From Rana temporaria (taxonomy: Eukaryota > Chordata > Amphibia > Anura > Ranidae): 64,000 nucleotides of DNA. A program made the translations under genes and the position numbers. The notes beneath the pieces are model-generated. The model was not told the DNA's origin. It was given only the letters and a program-made list of their open reading frames with translations, and made no database searches. How positions within the stretch are numbered: position 1 is the first letter of the stretch; each line of letters opens with the position of its first letter. Of the stretch, positions 53,014 through 62,865 are shown in pieces. The stretch is from positions 247,038,438 through 247,102,437 of the forward strand of contig NC_053493.1 in assembly GCF_905171775.1 (NCBI RefSeq). The letters are read 5' to 3'.

Positions 53014-53962
53014 AATGGATCTCTCCCTCCATTCAGAGAGAAAGAAAACACAGGGATGTACTGCACAGTGATTAATCACTGTTATAGCCAATCAGAGACT
53101 AACACAGTGATCAGGTGACCCAGAGTCGGGAGTCGTTATTATGGGACCCAGGGCTCCTGGTGAGAGGCCGATTTCTGTGCTGGGAGTGCGCTCTGCGGCA
53201 TATGATACGCATATACGTGGCCCCACAGATAAAGGTCCACTTCAGTGAGTCTGCATATATGCGTACTGTCGGTGGGAAGGGGTCAGGGCTTTTTTTCAGG
53301 GGGAACTTGGGGGAACTCAGTTCCACCACCTCTGGCTCAGACCCTTTGGTGCCTGCTCACCACAATCACTTGTAAACACAGAAGTCTGGTTTCTGTGTTT
53401 ACAAGTGACAGCTTTGTAACCCCCTGAACTCTAAACTATGTATGTAATGCAATTCTGGTATTTAATGCCCCTTTAAGTCCATTCTACTGTTTGTGAAATC
53501 TGAACAGGTCGTGGTTGAGTTCCTGCACCTATTTTCTGAGAAAAAAAGCTCTGGAAAGAGTTAATATGTAAATCTAGCAATACATTTTTTTTGTGTAGGT
53601 CCCGGTCCAACGTGCTTGTCTACTTTATTTCCTGTACAAAGTATTTCTTGCAGTTTTTCAGATGTACCACTTGACCTCTGAGAGTTAGGATTTCTGAACA
53701 CTACTGTGTGGGCCAAAATTCAGCAACTGCTTAATGTATCAATTTTTTTTATAATGTACACCAAGAAGATATGGGGTCCTTTTTCTTCAAGGGAGCAGAG
53801 ATAGTTTTGCTCAAACGTGCGGTTACCTGGATTTTAGATTACAGAGCAGGATGCCTTCTGGTATGAACTACAGATGGGATGTAAATGTACATATTGAAGG
53901 TTGGAATACTCCTTCTTCTAAGACAAGTGATCTTTGTTGTTATGTTGCTTTTTTCTGAAGGA

Positions 53963-53964
<2 letters not shown>
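53014..53964. other. Non-coding; one short inverted repeat
   Basis: CTTGTAAACACAGAAG (about 53370) and CTGTGTTTACAAGTG (about 53393) form a small hairpin. No gene was recognised. Confidence 0.45.

Positions 53965-54021
<57 letters not shown>
53965..54021. repeat. (TA)n microsatellite
   Basis: About 28 TA units abut the left tip of the Tc1 element; a shorter run (55641-55663) abuts the right tip. Confidence 0.95.
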
Positions 54022-54024
<3 letters not shown>

Positions 54025-55640
54025 TTGTGTTCAAAATTATTCAACCCCCACTGAAATTGATTGTTTTGGCCAGTTTGACATTGATTTTGATCATTCAGTC
54101 ATCCTGCTTACAATTAAATCAAAGAGGCACGTGTAGGTCAGACAAATATAACATAACATTTATAATGAAATAACCACAAATGTATTTTTCTGTGCTCACA
54201 TCATTATCAGTTTTATTCAACCCCCAAATGACATTCAATCTTAGTACTTAGTACAACATCCTTTTACAGTTATAACAGCTTTTAAACGTGAAGCATAGCT
54301 TGACACAAGTGTCTTGCAGCGATCTACGGGTATCTTCGCCCATTCGTCATGGGCAAAAGCCTCCAGTTCAGTCACATTCTTAGGCTTGCGCACTGCAACT
54401 GCTTTCTTTAAGTCCCACCAGAGGTTCTCAATCAGATTTAAGTCTGGTGACTGCGATGGCCACTCCAAAATGTTCCAGCCTTTAATCTGCAACCATGCTC
54501 TAGTGGAGTTGGAGGTATGCTTGAGATCATTGTCCTGTTGAAAGGTCCAACGTCTCCCAAGCCTCAGGTTTGTGACGGACTGCATCACATTGTTATCCAC
54601 TATCTCCTGGTACTGAAGAGAATTCATGGTACCTTGCACACGCCGAAGCTTCCCTGTACCTGCAGAAGCAAAACATCCCCAAAGCATGATTGACCCCCCG
54701 CCATGCTTCACAGTAGGCAAGGTGTTCTTTTCATCATAGGCCTTGTTCTTCCTCCTTCAAACATAGCGTTGATCCATGGGCCCAAACAGTTCTAATTTTG
54801 TTTCATCAGTCCACAAAACACAATCCCAAAACTTCTGTGGTTTGTCCACATGACTTTTGGCATACTGCAGTCGACTCTTCTTATTCTTTGGAGACAGCAA
54901 GGGGGTGCGCCTGGGAGTTCTGGCATGGAGGCCTTCATTACGCAGTGTGCGCCGTATTGTCTGAGCAGAAACTTCAGTACCCACATCTGACAAATCTTTT
55001 CTCAGTTCCTCGGCAGTCACATGGGGACTTTTCTCCACTCTACGCTTCAGGTAGCGCTCAGCAGTCGAAATCAGCATCTTCTTTCTGCCACGACCAGGTA
55101 GCGTTTCAACAGTGCCCTTTTCCTTGAATTTGCGAAGGATGCTTCCTATGGTGTCTCTTGGGATGTTTAACATCTTTGCAATCTTCTTATAGCCATTGCC
55201 CTTCCTGTGAAGAGTAATCACCTCTTCTCTTGTCTTCCTGGACCATTCTCTTGACTTCACCATGTTTGTAACCACACCAGTAAATGTCTAGAAGGAGCTG
55301 AGTATCACAGTCATTTTAAAGCTGCCTAATTGGTGCTTATTAGGCTTTATTGCTGCTCCCTGACATCCACAGGTGTTTTCAATACCTGATTGAAAACACT
55401 TCAATGAACCTCTGTTCTTCAGAGTGGTAGTCTATAAGGGGTTGAACAATTGTGTAAATGAAGAATTCATAAAAGAAACATTTACTACTGTATTACAAAA
55501 CCAATTGATGTAATTTTAGTTGCATATGGTTCTTTAAGAAGTCCTTGTAGGATTTCATTCTGAATACAATTACAAATGTACACTAAATTCGCTAAAACCC
55601 TTTACAGCATTGGGGGGTTGAATAATTTTGAACAAAACTG
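54022..55640 (-). mobile_element. Tc1 transposon, complete ends, nearly intact gene
   Basis: Left tip CAGTTGTGTTCAAAATTATT and right tip AATAATTTTGAACAAAACTG are inverted repeats, each next to TA. Inner repeats with the TTCAACCCCC word occur at about 54214 and, inverted, 55436, giving an IR/DR layout. The element is 1619 bp, normal for the family. It is a fifth Tc1 family in the window. Confidence 0.95.
54241..55263 (-). pseudogene. Tc1 transposase with a single nonsense codon
   Basis: The frame starts at the ATG at 55263 (MVKSREWSRKTREEVITLHR) and ends CCTKY at 54241, exactly 340 codons plus stop. One in-frame TGA at 54757-54759 (codon 169) interrupts it just after VLWTDETKLELFG, the first catalytic aspartate. 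After the stop the same frame continues with VKHGGGSIMLWGCF, FQQDNDLKHTS and SPDLNLIENLW. Two otherwise conserved prolines (NDPKH and DLNPIE) are leucines here. All three catalytic acids remain. Confidence 0.95.
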
Positions 55641-55663
55641 TATATATATATATATATATATAT

Positions 55664-55849
55664 ACTTTTTTCTAGTGTGTATCGGTTTATTACAAAAGTT
55701 TTTTTACGACTATATATACAGTTCTGCAAATCCATCTCAGGATATACCATCTCTTACACATGGCGGGGGGGTAATATAAATTCAACACAGAGGATTATTT
55801 GATAGTCATGCAACTTGACCAGCTCTCTTCCAATTATGGATCTGTCTGT
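55664..55849. other. No recognised feature
   Basis: Short AT-rich spacer. Confidence 0.4.
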
Positions 55850-56290
55850 GTCTGTTAAATAGGAAGTAAACTCTGATGGATTTTTTTCCCATGCAAAGGA
55901 AAAGCATAATGGGCTAGTATGCATCGCATACTAGCCCATTATGTGACACTTACCTGCAAACAAAGCCCACGGTGCAAACTTACCTGCAAACAAAGCCCAT
56001 GGTGTCCCCGCTGGTGGCCACATCCATCTTCGCTCCTCTTCCTTCTAGAGACGCAGAATCCAGCTTTCTGACTGGCCGGAGTCGCGTGACGTCACTCCCG
56101 TGCAATTGCTAGTGAAGAAACGACTCGGAGGGCCGTTTCTTCACAGCGCATGCGTTAATGACATAATCAGCGCACTACAAGATAAATATCACCTAAACGG
56201 CGCACGTTTAGGAGATATTTACAGTACCTATAGATAAGCCTTAGTATAGGCTTACCTATAGGTAAAAGTGACAATGAGAGGTATACAACC
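55850..56290. repeat. Repeat with perfect 18-bp hairpin
   Basis: CATAATGGGCTAGTATGC (55905-55922) pairs perfectly with GCATACTAGCCCATTATG (55926-55943) around a 3-base loop. Nearby, CACTTACCTGCAAACAAAGC and its variant repeat (55950 and 55978). TAAACTCTGATGGATTTTTT marks the start. Ends and superfamily are unresolved. Confidence 0.65.
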
Positions 56291-56632
56291 ACTTGAAGCA
56301 GAGATAACTCTGTGGGGCTTTGCTAGCTACATCACCCGTGGCTGACTTTTATGAATGAGATAGGCCACAATGTGCATAGCGAAGGGGTTAATGGTAACAC
56401 TGAATTGTAGTACAGATCTCTTTATGAAAACCTTCATTTATGGCCGTGTAATAGTATAGTCTTCCAGTAACAACTGAAGAACCATGAAAATAAACAAATT
56501 ACACACACCTTTTTCAACCTTAGGGTTCCTCTAGAGTAGTGGGTGTCAACTTATGAGCTACAGGGGGCCTCAAACGTGGCCCCTGACATCACCAAACGGC
56601 CACACATAATGTTCAATATACTGTATCTAATG
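56291..56632. other. No clear feature; possible hAT remnant
   Basis: GTGGGTGTCAACTTATGAGC and GGGGGCCTCAAACGTGGCCC (56540-56582) resemble hAT tip sequence, but no partner end was found. Confidence 0.35.
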
Positions 56633-57024
56633 TGTCAGGACCTGGCTCTGAACCTGCAAACTCTGCTGTGTCTAGTGATGTCTCTTATTGCTAAGCCTGC
56701 TGGGATGCTGGACAGCTCCCTGAACAATTCCTTTAATAATCTTGCCTTGAACCCTGTTTTACTTAAACCTTGAACTCTTTGCTCCTCCCTGATATAAGCC
56801 ATGACTCTGCACTTCCTGCATGCCAGATTATTATGCTTTCTCCAGTCAATATCTCGCTCTTGTCACTCCTGCTGCCGTCCGTATCTTTGATACGACTACG
56901 CTTCTGCTTGATCTCAGCCTGCAACCACTTGTTGCCGACCTTTGGCTTGTTTACTTACTACGCTTCTTCTTGATCCCTACCTGCTATATCTGTTACTGGA
57001 CCCCAACTTGCTCATCTCCTCTTA
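56633..57024 (+). repeat. Possible Gypsy LTR fragment
   Basis: It starts TGTCAGGACCTGGCTCTGAA, like the TGTCAGGGCACC start of the Gypsy LTR. It has LTR-like CCTTGAACTCTTTGCTCCTC and CCTGATATAAGCC (TATA-like). It is interrupted or ended by the MITE at 57025. No internal region or second LTR was seen. Confidence 0.45.
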
Positions 57025-57110
57025 GGCCCCGTACACACGACCGGATCTGTCCGCTGGGATTTATCCGCGGATCAGTTCCAGCGGACAAATCCGGTCGTGT
57101 GTACAAGGCC
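57025..57110. mobile_element. 86-bp minimal MITE of the GTACACACGACC family, copy 8
   Basis: GGCCCCGTACACACGACCGG pairs with CCGGTCGTGTGTACAAGGCC, and only about 45 bases of ATCCGCGGAT-type arm remain. A perfect TTA duplication lies at 57022-57024 and 57111-57113. It is the shortest copy and shows how little sequence may be needed for mobility. Confidence 0.93.
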
Positions 57111-57113
57111 TTA

Positions 57114-57389
57114 AGGCGATCCTAAGGGTTAGGTATTAACACACAGAGATTTTTTTTTTTTTTAAATGGAAGATCCCTCAAGGGTTTTTTTTTAGCAGCC
57201 AAACTTGTGTTTGAAAAGAGAAGCAATACATTTACATAAAAATTTATATTTATTTGTTTGTGTCATGGTATCAAAAACGTATTTCCAAAATTACATAGGA
57301 GTCCTAAAAAACAATTCTGGCCTTAACATAAGCAAAATATCTCATCAAAAATAGAAAAATACACATAACTCACCTTGTATAAACTCTTT
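57114..57389. other. No recognised feature
   Basis: T-rich sequence without repeats or frames. Confidence 0.45.
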
Positions 57390-58053
57390 GGGCCAGATTC
57401 ACGTAGAATCGCGGCGGCGTAACGTATCGTATATACGTTACACCGCCGCAAGTTTTCATCGCAAGTGCCTGATTCACCAAGCACTTGCGTGAAAACTTAC
57501 GCCGACGGCCTCCGGCGTAAGCCCGCGTAATTCAAAGGGGCGTGTGCCATTTAAATTTGGCGCGCTCCCGCGCCGGACCTACTGCGCATGCTCCGTTTTG
57601 AAATTCCCGCCGTGCTTTGCGCGGAGTGACGTCCTTTTTTCGAACGGCGACGTGCGTAGCGTACTTTCGTATTCCCGGACGTCTTACGCAAGAATATTTT
57701 TTTGGGAAATTCGACGCGGGAATGACGGCCATACTTTAACATGGGCTGTGTAAAATTAGGGCAGGTAAAACGACGACTAACTTTGCGATTGGAAACTATA
57801 CTAGCAACGACGTAACGAACGCGAAAAACCGTCGTGGATCATCGTAAAACCGACGCTGGAATACGACGCGAACTCCACCCAGCGGCGGCCGAGGTACTGC
57901 ATCTTAAGATCCAACGGTGTAAGACAATTACACCTGTCGGATCTAAGGGCTATCTATGCGTAACTGATTCTATGAATCAGTCGCATAGATACTCTGAGAG
58001 ATCCGACGGCGTTTCAGAGAAACGCCGTCGTATCTCTTCTGTGAATCTGGCCC
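57390..58053. mobile_element. MITE with GGGCCAGATTCA tips, copy 5
   Basis: Left tip GGGCCAGATTCACGTAGAAT; right tip TTCTGTGAATCTGGCCC. TTT flanks both sides (57387-57389 and 58054-58056). Its right arm (AAGACAATTACACCTGTCGG, CTGATTCTATGAATCAG) is the mirror of the left arm of copy 3, so the two are the same subfamily in opposite orientation. Confidence 0.92.
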
Positions 58054-59961
58054 TTTGTGCTTGTATAGAGTTTCACATGATATCCCTACGCATTTTGACT
58101 TTTTAATTATTGGTCTTCTTCAAGGGAATATTTTCTATGTGAAAAAGAAAAGATTTGCAGTATATTTTGTTTATAGCTACATCATCATTTTTTACAGTCA
58201 ATATATTCTATTTACAATAGAACAGTATATATCTACCACTTTTCAGTGAGAAAGCTGTGTTCTATGGCCAAAAGAATTGCTGTTTCTCTAAAAGCACCTT
58301 GAGGGATCTTCCATTCAATACAACGAATTAGGGTGCGCAGAGCCTACAACTCATGTATATGTGTTATCCATTCTAACACACAGAGAAACCCATCTCCACC
58401 ATCAGGAGCTCTGGTGAATACTGGTTAGTACTTAGACCCAACACCTTGGGTGAATCCACGTCATCCACCAGGGTGACCAACTTGTATACCTGTCCTGCTG
58501 GTCGGTGTTATGGTATTGCAAATTGGGCACATGAAAAACTGTATGCAGCGGCCATATTGTTCAGATCACCCAAGTCCCCCATACCATTTTGTCATATAAG
58601 AGACATAGCTGTAGTGACCTTCCCCCTCCCTCCCTCAGTTTATGCAATCACAAACTTTAGGCTGCATACCAAAATATTATTATCAGATCATTGAGAGGAC
58701 ACATGCAGACCCTTTATTATCCAAATCCACACTTTAGTCTGTTGCTTGAGCAACCTGAAAAATAAACAGATATTCTGCAAGATCACGCCCCATCATAAAT
58801 ACCTTATCTGGAGTCTTCAGCAATACACATTTATGTCTTGGTAAGTACTTCAGGGCTAGCTGCATGAATCAGGAAGAGACAGCCAACTCCTATTAACGTA
58901 AAAAGAGAAGATGTAATGTGGAACCAGGTGTGCAGAGGCCTATTACTACAGAACGATGTTTGATTTGCTGGGCATGCAGGCAATTTTTATTGAGGATAAC
59001 CTAGCAAACAAGATAAGAGATAATTGGAAAAAAGGGGGGGAGAAGTTCCTTTTAAAAGAGACAGTTAACAAGTTACAAAATTGCAGGTAAGAACATGGGA
59101 AAATCAAGTATTATAAATGTTTTCTTGCCGTGTTTTTTTCTTTTCCACAAACAATTTTTTTGATGCACCTCTGAATTTACTGGCAGATATGACTACTTCA
59201 GGTGAGTCAAAGCCCTAGCACACCCTCCCACTCCCCTACACCCTTGACTGCAGTGGCGGCTGGTGGTAATTTTTTGTTGGGAGGCAGCTGCTTCTGCCAA
59301 CCCCCCCCCCCCAGACGGTCGGGTCGGGTTGGTCAGTTGGTGCACTTAACTCATCCACGGTAGGAAATCAAGGTCGGCTTCTCCAACTCTCCTCCGTGGG
59401 CATCACAAGCAGCTTCTCCTACCCCTGCTCAGTGACTTCCATCTCCTCTCTCCTCCTCAGGATCAGAACACTTCTCAAACAGGGCAAATCCATTACAATA
59501 GCTGGAGAGTGTGTATCGATCATACCTATAAAATTGTAAGGTTGCCCCAAAATATAAAACAGATAAAACACGAAACAATCCCAACCCCTTTCCTGTCTAC
59601 ACCCATAGAACTCAGGGAGGCCTACTTCCCAAAACCAACAAAAAATTAGCATGAAGGAAATCGACCAGTATGGGGCACAATGTGCAAGATGTTAGAGCTA
59701 GACAACAAATTGGAAGGACTCCAAATAAGAGCTCAGGCTATCTGTAATGATAAATGCTGCAATACACCCACTATTGTGGGGGCTCAGTGCTTGAATTGCA
59801 AAACTAATGAGAATTATAGTCTAACAGGAGAGTCTGGTCAGAAAGTAACAACACAGCAACCTGGCATTTCACTCCAAAGTTAGGCTGTACCAACTGGCTT
59901 CTCCAGATAGTAAAAGAGTTGAGTAAACTGTAGTTACCTGCTAGGAGTAGCCTGTTGCAGT
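58054..59961. other. Unclassified, no recognised gene
   Basis: It contains short frames without known domains. GTGGCGGCTGGTGGTAATTT with a poly-C run near 59252-59312 is a repeat-like fragment. A stretch at 59640-59880 with CQAQ-like cysteine-bearing frames is not identifiable. Confidence 0.4.
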
Positions 59962-60089
59962 CCTGCAGGCAGTGCCGGCCAAAGACATTGGGCTGCCTGG
60001 GACCAAGAATGAAATGCTGCCCCCCCCCCCCAGAAAAAAAATCACACCAACCAAAAGGCCCCCACATTCATTATTTTATATCATGATAA

Positions 60090-60605
60090 CCAAAGGGGAC
60101 CCGTCATGGCTCTATACATGTATAAAGGAGTATAAAGAGGACCTGTCATGGCTCTATATATGTATATAGATGACCTGTCATTACTCTTTACATATAAAGG
60201 AATATCAAGAGGACCTGTCATGACTCTATAAATGTATATAGGACTATAAAGAGTACTTGACATGGCTCTATACATATATAAAGGAGTATAACAAGGGCCT
60301 GTCATGGCTCTATACATGTATAAAGAAGTATAAAGAGGACCTGTCATGGCTCTATACATGTATATAGAGGACCTGTCGAGACTCTTTACATGTAAAGGAA
60401 TATAAAGAGGACCTGCCATGGCTCTATAAATGTATATAGGAGTATAAAGAGGACCTGTCATGGCTCTATACATGTATAAAGGAGTATAACGAGGGCCTGT
60501 CATGGCTCTATAGATGTATAAAGAGGGCCTGTCATGGCTCTATACATGCACATAGGCGTAAAAAAGGACCTCTATACATGTATCCAGGAGTATAAAGGGA
60601 TCTGT
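60090..60605. repeat. Minisatellite, about 33-42-bp units
   Basis: About twelve units of the type GGACCTGTCATGGCTCTATA followed by CATGTATAAAGGAGTATAAA. Long (about 42) and short (about 33) units alternate irregularly. The opposite strand encodes a repetitive peptide frame (MYRAMTGPLYTPLY-like), which is a by-product of the array. Confidence 0.93.
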
Positions 60606-60610
60606 GAATT

Positions 60611-60890
60611 GCCGGCGGCCACAATGTCTTTTGCGCAAACTAATCAATGTACGCTAATTGTGTTTTTTTTTTTTTTGGTACCAAAAATATGTAGAAGAAT
60701 ACATATTGGCCTAAACTGAAGAAAATAGTTTATTTTTCTAAATTTTGGGGATATTTATTATAGCAAAAAGTTAAAAAATATATATATTTATAGCACAAAA
60801 AATAAAAACCGCAGAGGTGATCAAATATCATCACCAAAAGAAAGCTCTATTTGTGGGAAAAAAAGGACATCAATTTTATTTGTGTAGCGG
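60611..60890 (-). repeat. CCACTTAAG repeat family, reverse partial copy
   Basis: AATATGTAGAAGAATACATA, AAAAACCGCAGAGGTGATCA and CACCAAAAGAAAGCTC are the reverse complement of 29520-29760. It is contained in the hAT-type element. Confidence 0.8.
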
Positions 60891-60997
60891 AGCTGGCGGA
60901 ACGGGCTGGTGGGCATCAGTATGCTGCCCCCCTAAAAGTGCTGCCTGGTACCCATGGTACCACCCGGTCCCATCATAGGGCCGGCCCTGCCTGCAGG

Positions 60998-61389
60998 TTT
61001 AAAAAAAGTCCACATAGCAGTAATAAAAAATATATGCATAGGAAAAGGCACTACCCAAATAGCAAAAAAAAAGAAAAAAATAATTCAGGCGTCCAGAAAG
61101 GCATATTAGAGAGCTGGTAAGGTCAGGATAGTAGAAACAAACAGCTTTACTTGCAGAGTGTTTCAAGCCAGGAGGCTGCATTCTCCAGATATGTGAAAAA
61201 CTGGACAAATATACTGTATATATGCTTCATCGGGTGGGTAACCTGATGGTAACCCTTTTCCGCTTATGTTATTCGCAACAAATCGACATGTAAGAGTAGG
61301 GTGGTCAACAGGGATTCTATAAATACTGTAGGATCACTTAATGTTGCACTTATTATGATTCTCAGTGTCCTCTGCTCAAGATTCTAGAT
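60998..61389. other. No recognised feature
   Basis: The region holds GCATTCTCCAGATATGTG and GTAACCTGATGGTAACCC words but no gene or bounded repeat. Confidence 0.4.
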
Positions 61390-61870
61390 CAGGGTTTCTC
61401 AACTAGGGTTCCATGGAACCCTGAGGTTCCTCCAGAGCAGTGGTTCTCAATTCCTGTCCTCTGACCCACTAACAGGCCATATTCTAAGTATTACCTTGGA
61501 GAGATGCAGACTAGAATACTACAATCACAGAGCAGCAAATTATATCACCTGTTATGTATTTCAGTTATCTTGCAAACCTGGCCTGTTAGTGGGTCCTGAG
61601 GACAGGCGTTGAGAACCACTGCTCCAGAGGTTGCCAGGGGCTCCTTGAGCAATGAGTAATGTCCGCCTCTCAGATAAGTTTCCAGTGATGCCATTGATCT
61701 TTTTAGCTATCTGTAAGGGGGTAATTCTTCCCAGTGACCACAAGTGTAAAGGAGCATTCTTCCCACTGACCATCACCTTAAAGTATCATGAGTAATTTTT
61801 AGCAGGTGTTTCCTGAGACCGGAATGTTATTTCAAGGGTTCCTCTGTGTTGCAAAGGTTATGAAAGACAG
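61390..61870. mobile_element. hAT-type non-autonomous element, outer
   Basis: The left tip CAGGGTTTCTCAAC pairs loosely with GTTATGAAAGACAG. The exact octamer TTCTAGAT lies at 61382-61389 and 61871-61878. It is interrupted by a second hAT-type element at 61438-61621. No coding frame. Confidence 0.85.
61438..61621. mobile_element. 184-bp hAT-type MITE nested in the outer element
   Basis: Tips CAGTGGTTCTCAA and TTGAGAACCACTG are perfect inverted repeats. The exact 8-bp duplication CTCCAGAG lies at 61430-61437 and 61622-61629. Part of its right half (ACCTGGCCTGTTAGTGGGTC) recurs at 63524-63543. Confidence 0.94.
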
Positions 61871-61878
61871 TTCTAGAT

Positions 61879-62261
61879 AATGTATCTTGACCTTTCATGC
61901 ATGGAGATCAGCCGCCTGGCCCCTCTAATATCCTCAATAGTGGAAACACTCTGCTCTGCTTTGGTAAAACAGTCTGAAAGGGCATCTAGGTCACACCTAA
62001 TCAGTCCAATGTCAGACTAGAGACAGTCTATTTAAGTGGTGAGAGTGGTCTGGCAGCCTGAAATAGCTTAATAGTAATGGTGTATATGGTGTTGTGTGCA
62101 CATAAATGTCTATGCAAAACAGCAAAAGAGTTCAATTGGGGCGTTCAAGGTAACTTTCTGCTGATCTCAATGCCCCAGATATAGTACCTCTGAAGAGACG
62201 GAAGTATCTCTAGGCAAAACAGTTAAGAAGAACAGCAGTGTACAATCTCAGTGTAGTATAT
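61879..62261. other. No recognised feature
   Basis: Non-coding sequence between the hAT-type elements and the long inverted repeat. Confidence 0.45.
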
Positions 62262-62865
62262 TAACAGATTTATTATAGTGAAAAGACAAATGGCAACTTA
62301 CACTATGACAGTTCAAATCATGCTCATTACATAATAAGAACTTCCCATGCATAATCTCATAACAACAGGGAACCTCAAACCAGGATAGGAATACAGGGTG
62401 GATGTATACACCTGCAGGACCAAGAGAAGACACCAGGGGGCACCAAACTAAGTGCAGCATGAATTATACTGAGAAATACTTGTAAATTAGCAACTCACAG
62501 CTAAACTGTCATCCAGCCTGAAATCCGGATTTTCCAGGCAGCATGTTGTAGAAAGAGGCTCCTCATCCCAGATGCATGAGCCAACAACGCACAGATTACA
62601 TACAAAAATTGCCATTTCTTCCTCCCATGTGAGTTGCTAACTTACAAGTATTTCTCAGTACAATTAATATTGCAGTCAGTTTGCTGCACCCCGGTGTGCT
62701 CTATTCATTCTGCAGGTATATCCATCCACCTGGTATTTCTATTCTGGTCTGAGGTTTTCTGCTGTAAGACTGTCCATTGGAAGCCCTTACTATATGGATG
62801 AGTCTGATTTTAACTGCCACAATGTGAGTTGTCATTTGCCTTTTTACCACAATAAACGTGAGATA
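62262..62865. repeat. Long imperfect inverted repeat, arms about 240 bp
   Basis: The left arm (about 62262-62502) and right arm (about 62630-62865) are diverged reverse complements. AGAAATACTTGTAAATTAGC pairs with GCTAACTTACAAGTATTTCT, ACACCTGCAGG with CCTGCAGGTATA-like sequence, and TAAGAACTTCCCATG with TTGGAAGCCCTTA. A spacer of about 127 bp separates them. Both arms carry AATAAA-like words at their outer ends in outward orientation, so they may be two inverted copies of one retroelement end. Confidence 0.75.

Larger units (their letters stand above)
59970..60989. mobile_element. hAT-type non-autonomous element with minisatellite
   Basis: Tips CAGTGCCGGCC and GGCCGGCCCTG are inverted repeats. 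An exact 8-bp duplication CCTGCAGG lies at 59962-59969 and 60990-60997. Subterminal words (GGGACCAAG, ATGCTGCCCCCC on the left; GGGACCGGG and GGGGGGCAGCAT on the reversed right) extend the symmetry. It contains a tandem array and a reverse copy of the CCACTTAAG repeat. No transposase is encoded. Confidence 0.88.

Noticed and set aside
53885..54173. Frames with IYIYIY runs (also 1271-1489 and 55576-55779)
   Set aside because: They are translated TA microsatellites.
60081..60503. 140-residue repetitive minus-strand peptide
   Set aside because: It is the translation of a minisatellite whose unit length happens to be often a multiple of three.
60090..60605. CRISPR-like array
   Set aside because: Units are contiguous variants without unique spacers, in a vertebrate genome; it is a minisatellite.
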